From: Rugalucina vietnamica | Lineage: Eukaryota; Mollusca; Bivalvia; Lucinida; Lucinidae | Direction of reading: 5' to 3' | Length of the DNA stretch: 64,000 nt | Assembly (NCBI GenBank): GCA_964017185.1 | Contig: OZ024875.1 | Location: 63,235,043-63,299,042 of the forward strand | Shown here: in pieces, positions 26,401 to 39,731 of the stretch | Numbering within the stretch: position 1 is the first letter of the stretch | Layout: each line of letters opens with the position of its first letter | Position numbers and translations under genes: made by a program | Notes under the pieces: model-generated | What the model was told of the DNA's origin: nothing | Seen by the model: the letters and a program-made list of their open reading frames with translations, nothing else | Database searches by the model: none

Positions 26401-29400
26401 TCTTTTCATAATCTTCAGCCAACGCAGCGGCAGCGGCCGCCGGGGTTTTATTTTTCATGTCCTACTTACCTGTGTTCTTTCTGAGAGATGAACGGTACCA
26501 GCTGATGAGTCGCTCGGAGAAAATGGCTGCCAGTTTGCTGTCAAATGTTGCCATGTCATTTGGGATTAACACCATTATGCTGTATGAAGGAACAGGTAAA
26601 ATATCATGTAGGACATGTATTTCAGACACAGCGGTAACACATTACGAAACCTTGCCCATGCAATGTAAAGCCTGAGATTTTTTTCAGACGCAAAAATTGA
26701 AAATTTCATTGGGAAAAGTTGGATATTTTTAATATTTTAGCTCAAAACATACATTGTGGGTACACGTTAGAACTGCCTTCACGAGGCGGTTCTAACCAGT
26801 ACACACAATGTATGTTTTGGATCAAAAATAAGAAAATTAGGTATACCCCTGCAAACCCCAGTTTTTCTGTATAAAAGTGGGGTTTAAGGGGGTATTTATT
26901 GCACGGATATGTTTGCTTGATGATGTCTTAAACAGTTGACAGACACCCAGACAGCAGTGTTTCCAGCAAATCCTCTTTAGACAACTTTTAAACAATAAAA
27001 ATCCATTCAATTAAAGTGTTGATATATTCTTAATATAATTCATACATATCCTCATTTCATCAAGTATCTCCATCTATAGCTGGTTCCACGAAAAATGCTC
27101 ACATTATTTCGCAGTTGCTGCTTCCATTTATAAGTTGCACAGTATCAGCTTTACATTGATGAATTAATTCACGTTATGCATTTTACAGGGGCTGGCGCCC
27201 AGTTCGACAACTTCTACAAGCCAGGTACAGTAGATGACAACTTCTCTCTGCTAGACTCTATGGTGATGATGTGGGTAGATACAGTGTTATACATGATTGT
27301 TGCTTGGTACGTCGACAACATAAACCCGGGAGATGCTGGAGTGGCCAGAAAGCCCTGGTTCTTGTTTATGGTATGTGTGATATTTCAAACGATTGTGAAC
27401 GTCTTTCTTTCTCGATACCTTCAGCAAAAGTTTTTTTTGTCGCATCCGTCATAGACATCGACTTCCAAAGTAGAGCGAGCGGTTAAATTACCTAAGTTTT
27501 ACACATTAATTCCATGTGCTAGTTATGTAGTGAACTGAACTTTCGGATGTCAGTATTTGGAAGCTGTAATGCAACATGGTCCTCGTTTCAGATGATTAAC
27601 CGAATTTCTGCATTCAGAAATGAAAGTCTATTTAAATCTATTATTTAAAAATGAGGCTTTAAGATTGACCCATGATGCTATTTTCAGCCCTCCTATTGGT
27701 GTGGTGGCTCAACAAGAAGTATGGGTGATGCTTACGCCCAAGGAGATCTGATAACTTCAGATTATTTTGAAAGGGATCCTGCAGGAGCAAAGATTGGGAT
27801 TAGTATACAACATTTGAGAAAGGTTCGTATAGCTTTGTTTGTACTTGAAACTATTTTTCTTCCTCATTTTTATGTGTAGTTTTAGCGTACATCTTGCTTG
27901 TATCATAAGTGTAAGTTTATAACCATTTCGGTTTTCTTTCTGATTGCGTCATTTCCTGATCATTGCCTACTTGTACCTTCTTGTCTTTAGCATTATATCC
28001 ATGTGGATTAAAATATTTGAAGGGCAGATAATTTCATACCTAATTTTTTGTTAGAGTCAGGCCCTTGAATATATTTGAAAGTCAGAAAACTTGTATGCAT
28101 TTAAATTTCAAGACTTCTTGTTCCTCCGTTAGTTCAAGATAATTCCCGTTATTCATTAAGGAATGCAAGAAACGTATCAACGATTAGGAGCCAATCAAAA
28201 TTGCACTATTATTCGTTTTTGCCATCATCCATACGTGAATGGAACAGTTTACCGGAAGAAACAAGAAATTCGCAATCGTTTTCCATCTTTAAATCGAAAC
28301 TTAACGCTGACAAAGTCAGACCACCATTATATTATAACTATGGTCAACGAACACTCCAAATTTATCATACACGCCTTCGACTAGAGTGTAGTTCATTAAA
28401 ATTTCATCTTCATAAGTCAAAAATAGTTGACTCTCCTCTTTGTGATTGTGGTGAAGTTGAAACAACCAAACATTACCTCATACATTGCCCTCAACACCAC
28501 ATACCACGTAACCAATTTCTAACTAACTTCCTCGATAAACCTATCAAAACCCTATTACATGGAGATTCTCGGCTAACTCTAGCAGAAAATGAAGAAATTT
28601 TTAATGCAGTTCAAACATTTATTGCACACACTAAAAGGTTTTCATAATTGGTTGTCCTTTGCGCAATACCGGGTTCGGGACTGGGTTGGGATCTGATCTT
28701 CCCATGGGTCGCCAGAGTACAGCAACACATCTCACATTTTTGTTACTTTGTTCTCTACAGAAAAAGTTCAATTATATTATCTACCGAATAAATACAATGT
28801 ACCATCATAACATATATTTGCTCGAAAATGTAATCTAACTATTTCAGGAGAGGATGTTTATAAGCCATATGACTTGTTTTCCAATCCTGACACTTTATTT
28901 GTTATGTAATGTAAATTGATATGTTATTTTGATTCAAAATAAATATTGTTTAAACCAAGACTTTGGGTATCTGTTAGAGACACGAAATTGAACATGTATA
29001 TAATATGCAGATCATAAGTGTTTCTATTTACAGACTTTTGGCGATAAAGTAGCTTCGAGAGATATGGCGTTAAATATATTTGAAGGACAGATAAATTCTT
29101 TTATGGGTCATACTGGTGCTGGCAAAACTATGTCTTTTTCCTTGCTAACTGGTATCGATAGTGTAAAATATATATTGAAGGGCAGATAACGTATTTGTTA
29201 ATTCATTTTTGCAGACTTTTGGTGAGAAAGTAGCTGTGAGAGATACGACGCTGAATATATTTGAAGGGCAGATAACTTCTTTACTTGGTCACAACGGGGC
29301 TGGCAAAACTACGACTATTTCCATGCTCACGGGTAACTGAGCCGCGTCAGGAGAAAACCAACAATGTGGTTTTCGAACAGGTCCAACACAAACCGAGCTG

Positions 29401-29816
29401 TACGAGCACAGAAGATCGCTAGAGGCTGGAAATTTTGGTTTTAGAAAGTAGGGGGGTTGTACTATCCGTTTAGCGAAAATAAAGGCGCAGATCAGCTTCG
29501 CAGTTACAAAGGCGCTGATCAGCTTCGCAGTAACTGCCAAGATGATCTGTGCCTTTGTTTTCGCCAATGCAGATTGTTGGTTTTCCAACGGCTCAACTAA
29601 TATTGTAGTTCGCATCATGTAAATTGTAATTATATTTTAGAAACAGAAGGTATTATTACGATAAAACTGGATAAGTTAGCATGGTCATGACAATACTAGT
29701 AGTATTTTATCTCGGTACTCAGCCCTAAGATACATGTACAATAGAGTTGTTTTGTACGAGCGTTCAGTTTACATGGCTAATATGTATTACACGCGGAAGC
29801 ATGCAAATACACATTG

Positions 29817-29887
<71 letters not shown>

Positions 29888-32800
29888 TAGGTATCTCTAA
29901 TAAAATGCAAAACTTTATAAGGGTGGTCGGGTGCGAATGTGGGTCCCGCCCATTTGGGCCTAGGAGAAATAGATGGACTGCTTGTGCCTCCAGGCAAAGC
30001 TTCTAATCTACTGACCGACCATCTGGTTTACCGCTCATGTCTGAGCCTGTCCAGGAAAAGTGGTTTAGTCAAACCGTCCATACATATAAGCCTTATTGGC
30101 TTAGTTGGGTGGTTATATTTATGAAGCGCATTTTGAGTGTCGTGGCATCTCTAATGTTGGGTAAAAGTCTCATAAAATGGAAACAATGTCCCGACATGAC
30201 CATTGCTGTTGACTGGGATGTAAAGCATCAATTAAAACAACAAACACATATTTTGTGCCATAAAACTTCTTTTGAAACATCTATTATAGTATACTGTAAA
30301 ACACATTGTAACTGATATTTCTTAATTTTACAGAGTATGTTAAATATTTTAAAAGTGCATTTCAACTTTTTTTTATTTTCGTCCTCTAAAATAAAGGGTA
30401 GAATTAGCCTACCAGATTCGGAAGCCTGCATAGTTTCAATAAGCTTCTTCTGGTCTTCGTCGTGTTACGCCGTGTTTTGGTCCTTTTGCCTTTTATAAGC
30501 CACGTCTACATGTGATGTTTCAGCGTTAGTTGTAACAATGATATACAACCATATCATTTATTAGTGAATTAGAAACTTTTATCAATTGCTCTTTTCAGGT
30601 TTCTTGACGCCTAGTGGAGGGACGGCTAAAGTGAATGGCTATGATATACGAACTGATATTGCAAATGTTCGCAAAAATCTGGGCCTATGTCCACAGCATA
30701 ATATACTGTTTGATCAGCTGACGGTAGAAGAACATCTAAGATTCTTTGCTAAGGTCAGACTGTAGTGCCACATGTATGTTTGCTATTTATAATGCAGGTC
30801 TTATTCAAGTAGACAGATGCGTCAGATTTAATCATGTTTAGAAATACAATAATAAAATATAAAAATATAGAATGTAAAACTAAAATAGAAAAAGCAGAAG
30901 AAACGTTCAAAGAGGTAGTATGAGCCATATTGCGCAATTTCGGGTACTGAATCCTCATCAGTGACCCTTTATAAACTGGCGACGATAGCCAGATGAATAT
31001 ATCATACACTGCAAACCAATATGATTTTTGTCGTTTTCTTATTACTAGATTTATTATTATTTACTTGTTTATACGTTTTGTGTTTTGGAGTCGAATTTTT
31101 GTGCTGTTTGAGCCTTATGTACGTTTTCATATTTTAGTTCAGTTAAGGTAACTGAGTGGCCGCCTATTGGGGAATAGCTGCTCACTCGGCTTACTATATG
31201 TTTTCCTTGTATATGTACCTAAGTGTCTTTTTAGTTTTTTTCCCACCCCTCGGTTTATGGAGTGGGAATTTCTTTCTGATGGCACCATTTCCTGATCATT
31301 ACCTACTTGTACCTTATTTTAGCTGAAAGGCTGCCCTGGCAAAAGAGTTTGTAAAGAAGTCAAAGAAATGATAGAAATCATTGGATTACAAGAGAAGCGC
31401 AAAGCCTTGTCACACACATTGTCGGGAGGACAGAAACGAAAACTTTCCGTTGGAATAGCCTTGATCGCCGGCTCAAAGGTATATATGCACGTTCTATAAC
31501 TTTTCAATGCAGTGAATGCACCATACAACACTCTCAATGTTCACCAAGAATTTTCACCACTTAATCAAGTTCTTCTGACTACCATCTACTGTGTTTTTCA
31601 TGTGAGGGAAATGTCTTTGTTTTATGACAAGGATGCCCTTTTCGGTGCTTATAAAAATCTCGAAAATGTGTCATTAGGTTTCTTTTCAAAATAAAAGTGA
31701 CAAATACATTTCAGTTTTACATTTCGCAACGAAGAAACTGCAATAATATTCACATTTTCTGATTCAACTAATGCAGATTATAATCCTTGATGAGCCAACG
31801 TCGGGGATGGACCCGGGGGCAAGACGACAGACTTGGGATATCCTTCAGAAATATCGAGAGGGACGTACAATCATTCTTACAACCCACTTTATGGATGAAG
31901 CAGATATCCTAGGAGATAGGATAGCTATTATGACGGATGGGGTTGTGAAATGCTGCGGTTCTTCGTTGTTCTTGAAGAAACTGTATGGTATGCATTTAAT
32001 TGTATTTATTTTATATAGACTTGATAAACTGCACAATCATAACGGCAACATAAATTTTGTATTTATATAAACAGCTTTAGAATTTCTGTCTAAAATACAA
32101 ATTTATATGCCAACTTCAGTTGATTTCAAAGCGTTCTTCAGCACATTTTAAACGTAATTTCATCGTTTCTTTCATTTATTTTTATATCATTTGTTTTATT
32201 AAATAGGAGCTGGCTATCATCTGGTTATGGTGAAGAACAAAGACTGCAACGTAGACAGCTTGACCGCGATGATTCAGTCCTACATTCCTACGGCCATCAA
32301 AGAGAGTGAAATAAGTGCAGAAATAACTTTCCTTCTACCATTCGACCAAGTTACGAAGTTCGAGATGTTGTTCACTGATATAGAAAAGAGCTTCACAAAG
32401 CTTGGCATTAGTAGTTTTGGTGTTTCAGCTACTACAATGGAAGAGGTTTTCTTAAAGTAAGTTTTAAATAGTCAGTATATGTCTAAATTTACTACTAGTA
32501 TAAAATTTTTTACCAATATTGGGAAGTCGTTGTTAAAGTAAAAGATCCAATGCCTACGACGAAAATCTAAAGCAAGCTGCTAACCGTAGCAAAATAAAAA
32601 TAGATAATTATATCAGCAATAAGTTAGACATCAGATACGAAACCAAGCATCAAAATGCATGAATGTTGATAGTTAAAAAACGGACATAATCTACATATTT
32701 GAAATGTTACAAAGAGATTGGTTTTTTCAAGACTAGGCACACGGATATAACCGATTGTTTCTGTTATTAATTTGTTCCATCATCCTTATTCATTTTCATC

Positions 32801-35800
32801 CAAACTGGAAATAAAATATAAAAAGTTTGATCTTTTCAAAGTAGTGAAAACGTTCAAAGGGGGATAGTATGGGCCATATTGCGCAATTTCGGGCATTAAA
32901 CCCCCACCAGCGACCCCCCATAAACCGGCGACAGTAGCCAGATAAATATACTGAAATTCCAAACATTTACACAAGGGATGTGTAAACAAAGCCACAAGCC
33001 TAAATTGAGTCAAATATTTAAAAAAAAAAAAACATTGTTTAGAAGATTGCTCTAAACGTACAATTTTTAATACTGTGAATATTCTTATTGGTCTCAAAGG
33101 ACTGAAATATAATCTGCACTATGGATGATGTACGGGGTGACTTCTTAGGGCCGCCACACGGCGCAACACCAGCTGCAGTAATAGCAAATAAAATGGAAAG
33201 GTGCAAGTAGGCAAAGATCAGGAAAAGGCGCAATCAGAAAAAGATTCCCACTCCAAAAACCGAGGTGGGAAAAAAACCAAACTAACAATCAGGTACTTAT
33301 ACCATGAAAACATTTCGTAAGCCGAATGAGCAGCTATTTTCCCAATAGGTGGCCACTCAGTTACCTTAACTAAAATATGAAAACATACATAAGGCGCCAA
33401 CAGCACAAAATATCTTTTAAACACCAAGACATAAAACAAAAAGAACCACCACAGAAGTATCGACTTGGAAAGATCAGTAACACAAAGTTACTGGCGGGTT
33501 TAAATAGATTTTACATGGCCATAACCTCACCCTCAGCTTCTGCAGTGGTTCATAACATTTAGTTAGTTCTTCGGTCCTCGTGGTGAATCTCTAACTAGTC
33601 AATTAATCATCACGAACAAACAAATAAATCATGATAAACATCCTGATGAATCAGAAACCAGGACTCACAGATTGAGTAAGCTGCCCGACGATGGAGATCC
33701 CTGGGCGCCAAATAACTTACTAACTCCGGAGCAAAAGAAAAAAAAATCAGTTGGACCCGGTGGGCCAAGCAACAGACAAGAAGCTCCGGCCCCAACCAAC
33801 TAAAATGAATAGCTTTGTCGGGGCCATCATAGAGTCTGACGCCCGACCCACCGGCGTGCAATTAAAGAAGGCAGCATAGTTGTCAACCGTGATTGGAGTA
33901 AAAACTAAGCATGCCCGTTTATCAAGATTAAAAGCTACAAATAGGCAACGATCAGGAAAAGGCGCAATCAGAAAAAAGATTTCCACTCCAAATACCGAGG
34001 CGGGAAAAAACTTAGAATCTTAACAATCAGGTACTTATACAATGAAAACACATCGTAAGCCGGATGAGCAGCTATTTTCCCTATAGGCGGCTACTCAGTT
34101 ACCTAAACTTAGCTAAATATGATAACATACATAAGGCTCCAACAGCACAAAAAATTGTAAACACCAAGACATAAAACAATAAGTACCACCATAGAAGTAT
34201 CGCCTTGGAACGATCAGTAGCGGGCTTAAACCGGTTTTACAGGTACCTAACATCACCCTCAGCTTCTGCAGTGGTTCACAACATTTTGTTAGTTGTTCGG
34301 TCCTCGTGGTGAATCTCTAACTAGTCAATGAATCATCATGGACAAACAAATAAAACATGATAAACTCCATGATGAATCAAAAACGAGGACTCACAGATTG
34401 AGTAAGCTGCCCGACGATGGGGATCCCTGGGATGATGGAGATCCTATTAAAGTATAATAGTGTTTGTAAATTTTCTGAAACAGGGTCGGGGAAGGAGCTG
34501 AAGACGAAGACGACCAACCGCAGGATTTGAGTAAACCAGCACAAAAGTGCCAGCATATTACAGAACCGGATAACACTACTTTCAACGGTATAGACAAATC
34601 GGGTTCGTCTATCTCCACAGATTTGAAAAATCCAACTGGGGGTATTGATGGCGCAAGCAGTGAAACAAACGATGGAGGTGTTAATGGATATAATGATCCA
34701 ATGGTGGCACGAACTGCATTTGGAATGACGACAGTACCAATTAATGATGGTGCTCACCAGAGTAGTTTCATAGGTAAATATTTCATAACAGATTTGAAGT
34801 ATCATATACCGAAATCAAATAGGAAGCAGACGACGAAATACGATCATCAGGATAACATGTCCTTGTATTGAATACCCCATTAAACCCCTCTTTTTATATA
34901 GTAAGGGTATGAAGGGGTATGCCTATTTTTCTTATTTTTTTGCTCTAAAACATAGATTTTGGGTACTTGTAACGTGTACCCACAATCTGTTTGGAGCAAA
35001 AATAAGAAAAATATCCAAAATTTTCTGCTGAAAATTTTCAATTTTACAACTTGAGAAAAATCTGTATATTACATGGGCGTGTTTTCATAATGATTAAGGC
35101 CACAGCCATATTTAGAAAGGCTGTCATCAAAGCCATTGATTACAAGGAAGCTTAACTAAAAGTTTCTTTCAGGATTCAACAGCAACGTGAGGAAAAACAC
35201 AGGACTTGTCTTGATGTGCCAACAGTTCTACGGCATGTTTCTGAAGAAGATGATCCACACATGGAGAAATAAAGTCATCACAGTTGTCCAACTAGCACTG
35301 CCTATTCTGTTTACAATCCTGGCCCTAGCAGTTGAAAAAAGTATTCCTAAAGTTGAAGACGAACCTGCGCTAATGTTAGACAGTCATCCGTTTAGTGACT
35401 TTGTGGTTCCTTACAGCAATGGCATGATTCTAGACACTGAAAACACAGCACTCGCGAATGCTTACAGTCGCCAGTTTGGGAAGAGGGATAAAGTTGACAG
35501 GAACATTTTCAAACACATGGATGACTATTTCTTGGCAAAGAAGAAAGATATAGGTAGTTCAACATTTAATTCCAAATATATTGTGGCTGGTGACTTTCAG
35601 TACCCAAATGCATCATCGGGTCTTCCTACGACCGTCACTGCACATTTCAATGACCAATCTTTACACGGAATTGCCATTTCATTGCATTATCTTATGAACG
35701 GGATATTGAACTACTTTACAAATAGCAAATACAACATCCATACGATCAACCACCCATTTCCAAAGAAACTCAAAGACAATCAGGACGCAGTATTCTTTGC

Positions 35801-38800
35801 TACGCAAGGTACGGGATTCATCGTTGCCATCAGCATTCTGTTTGGTATGGCCTTTATGGTAACGAGTTTCATTATATTCCTGATCAAAGAAAAATCCGTC
35901 GGAGCCAAACACCTGCAGGTTGTCAGCGGGGTCGGCCAAGGCTCATACTGGCTTTCTACGTTCGCATGGGACATCATCAACTATGCCATACCGGTGTTCG
36001 GGCTGCTGATCGTATTCGCGGCATTTCAGACGTCAGCGTTTGTAAATGACCATCGTCTAGGCATAGTATTCCTGGTATTTATGATCTATGGTTGGGCAGT
36101 TCTACCATTTGTCTATCTTCTTCATTACCTATTCAAGATTCCAGCAACAGGCATGGTGATTGTTTCCTGTATAAATCTTGCAACAGGTATGATACTATTT
36201 TGTTTTTCTTGGTGTATACCATTCCACTTTTGAGGCTAAAATCTCTTCTTATCAATCGCATCGAGATGTGGAAAAATCACGTTGTAAAGTTACAGTTCTT
36301 CAAGTTGTTCAAAACTTCATTAGCTTAACGTCATTGCTAAGACCTCAACTCGTTAAGTGAATGCCGACTTCATTGGCAAATACACTTTTTTTAACAGTGA
36401 ATTTGTAATATAAAATATAAAAGCTTGATTCTTTGGAAGCAGTGAAAACGTCCAAAGGGATTTTCATATTTGAAATTTTAACGAATCATTAACTAACGAT
36501 GTTGTTACTTTTGAACAATTGGGTCCTGATTAGTATTCTGATCGTCAGTATTTAGTCATTTCGCAGTAGAAACATATGCTTGTTATAGAAATCAAAAAAT
36601 CCTAAGAAGTATATTTCTCTTCAGCAACCGGGGTCAATGAAACATTTAAAAGATGATTATGTAGGGAAGAGAATACCAAGTCACCAGGTAAAAACGCAAA
36701 TAAAAGTTATTTTCATTGCAAATACCATATTCTGTATTACAGGTATGGTGTTTTTGGTGGCTGTCTACATATTGACTATACCAGGATTGGGCACCAAAAG
36801 CCTTGGGGAAACCCTAGAATGGATATTTTTGATTCTGGTACCCAATTTCGACTTGGGTACAGCCTTGATGGATATATTCACGAATGCTGGCTACAAAGAA
36901 GCGTGCGATAAAGTTATCCCACTTTGTACAGTTCTGACACCAAGTATGACATTCGGATGTTGTCCAGGTAAATGGCCAATGTGTTGATCAGGCCAAATGT
37001 TCATTTTGATTATTAGGAGTGTAGACATTAGCAAAAAGTGTTTTCATAACAAGGCATTCCAAGTGAGCCGCGACGCAAGAAAACCGGTCTTCGGGGTTTC
37101 CGACCAGGTCCGACACAAACCGGCCTGTACAAGCTCAGAAAAGAGCTAGAAGCTTGAAATTTCGGATTTAAGTAGAAGAGGAATTGTACTATCCGTGTAG
37201 CGAAAACAAAGGCGCTGATCAGCTTCGCGGTTACCGCGAAGCTGATCTGCGCCTTTGTTTTCGCCTAGGCAAAAATCCGGTTTTCTCACGATGCGGCTCA
37301 ACTTAGTATTAAACACAACCATAACGTAGCTACGGGCTAAAAAAGGCGTCTTTGACAAGGGAATATGTACACAAATATCCATGACATGCTCCACATTTCC
37401 AGCTTTATATGATCATTAGCAGTCGACTTCGTAGTACCTACCCTTCACTGCTGTAAAAGAATTCGGTTTTATTTTAATGTACGGTAAATGAGTTTTGTTG
37501 ATTTGAGCCATTTCAAGTAAACTGAAACCAAATCATTCATATTTAAATGCATCAGGGTTTTTCATCTCTGCTGCGCACATTTTTGGCACTATGCAATACC
37601 AACCTTGATGTTATTGAAATTACATTTGCATTAATGGAAAAGGGAAGACGAAGGCGACCAACCGCAGGATTTACAGATAAAGGCTCCGGTATAGCATGCT
37701 AAGTAGCGTATTTATTGTCTGTTATCTATATATAATGGTTGTCCAATATTTGATGGTCTTGAATAAGGAGGCTCTTGTCAGAAAACCAGCTTTTAATGAC
37801 GCCAACTATGATTTCTATCATTTCAGGTAAACCGTGCACGGGGACATGCTTTGCGTATTCCGAAAACTTCTTCGCTTGGGAAAAGCCTGGAATTGGAAGA
37901 CCATTCTTATTCATGTGTCTTCAAGGACTGTTCTACTTTTCCCTGGTTTTGGTTGTCGAATATGGCTTTCTCGTGAGAATCTGGTCCTGGCTCTGGTCGC
38001 GGTTTGTGGACTACGAAACTGCTGCTGCGCGTTCACAATCAGGCGTTAATCAAGATACTAGTGTTAGAATCACACGTCAGAGTTCTGTTTTTGGAAATGT
38101 GGAAGACAATGACGTAGCTGCTGAAAGAGAGAGAATTACGTCCACTCCTTTGGATCAACTGCACCAGACAGATTCCATAATTATGAAGGTATGACAATTG
38201 ATTTTAACAATTATATTAGATTTCGTTTGACCGTAATGTTTAATTAGCCCTTATGCGGAGATTTTTACATTGTGAGGTTGATTTTATAGCCGCTATTTGT
38301 GTACTTTCTAAGATACATAATTTCACCCACAACAGCCAATTCGTTTATCATTCTACTTTTTGTCATCTCGTTTTGTAGAATGTACACAAGTTCTACGGTC
38401 GAGGAAACATACATGCAGTAAAGAATCTTAGCCTTGGCATAGCATCAGAAGAATGTTTCGGACTTCTAGGTCAAAACGGGGCAGGCAAAACTACCACATT
38501 TAAAATGTTGACGGGTGATGAAATGGTATCAGTAGGCAATGCCTATCTGGACAGATATTCTGTGAAGAAAGATATAAAGAAGGTATAAACATTTCACTTA
38601 GAAAATGGCATATATGCGACATGAAATTGGTAAAAATGTAATAAACAAATTTCGTTAGATGGGATCGTTGGAATTAACGTTGACTTAATGAAGGATGTCT
38701 AGAAGAAGAAAAAACACTATTGTTCCCAATTTTGGAGAAAAAGAATGTTTAGTTTGTATAAACAAAATTATATATATATATATATATTTTTTTTTTTTCT

Positions 38801-39694
38801 GCGCGAATATTTTTCTTAAATTTTAAAAATATCATTTTGCTTGTCAAGCAAATATATTTGTTGAAATTATGAATATAATAATGGGATTTATTACGATTTA
38901 TTATTGTTATTGTTATTATATACTGAACAAAAAAAAAAAAAAACGCAACAATTATATTCCACTGAATTTTGAGCAAACTATGATACAATCGGAAATCATT
39001 GCATTTTTTATTTATGGATAAAATACCAGGCTTCCGAATGCAAGAAACCGATTTTAATTTTGATGAGTATTTACAGAGTTATGCGATGCCGACCATAAGC
39101 ATGCTGAATGTCGAAAACCACACAGTGCGCATGCGCAAGCATTAAAATAATGGTACGATTTAAATCCGCTATAAACCCCCATTTAAAATCACAATGTACC
39201 ACTCAACAGATAACTCACATGTTAAAGAAATAAAACAAATAAAATTGAAATTATCCCCCTTTCAATTAAACATTTAGGGATTTTGATGGTTTTAATTACG
39301 AGCTTGTGTGTCGTGGAACTTCATTTTTTTTTCATGAATTTTAATTAGGGAGCAGCTGACATTGTTTCTTGATGATTTGGAGGTTCAAATGTGTACGCAT
39401 GCGCAGAGCAAATATTTCCCGATTTGCATTATACAAGACGAGAAAAAATTCGCATTCAGTTTTATCGAAATGAAAATCAGTTTTTTGCGTGATATACGTT
39501 AATATCCCATGAATGGGAATCAAACAGCAACAGACCTGAAATTATCAACATTTTACCATTAAACTCGAAAATCCTCGGTGGCCTATTGTTGCGTTTCTTT
39601 TTTTTGTTCAGTATATATAACACTCACAACTTACCATTCATACTGTTTTTATGCCCCCAACTTTGAAAAAGTTGGAAGGGCATATTGCTTTCGG

Positions 39695-39731
<37 letters not shown>

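Noticed and set aside
28163..28384. 73-codon ORF overlapping the LINE fragment
   Set aside because: Out of frame with the recognisable LINE C-terminal reading frame at 28110-28647.
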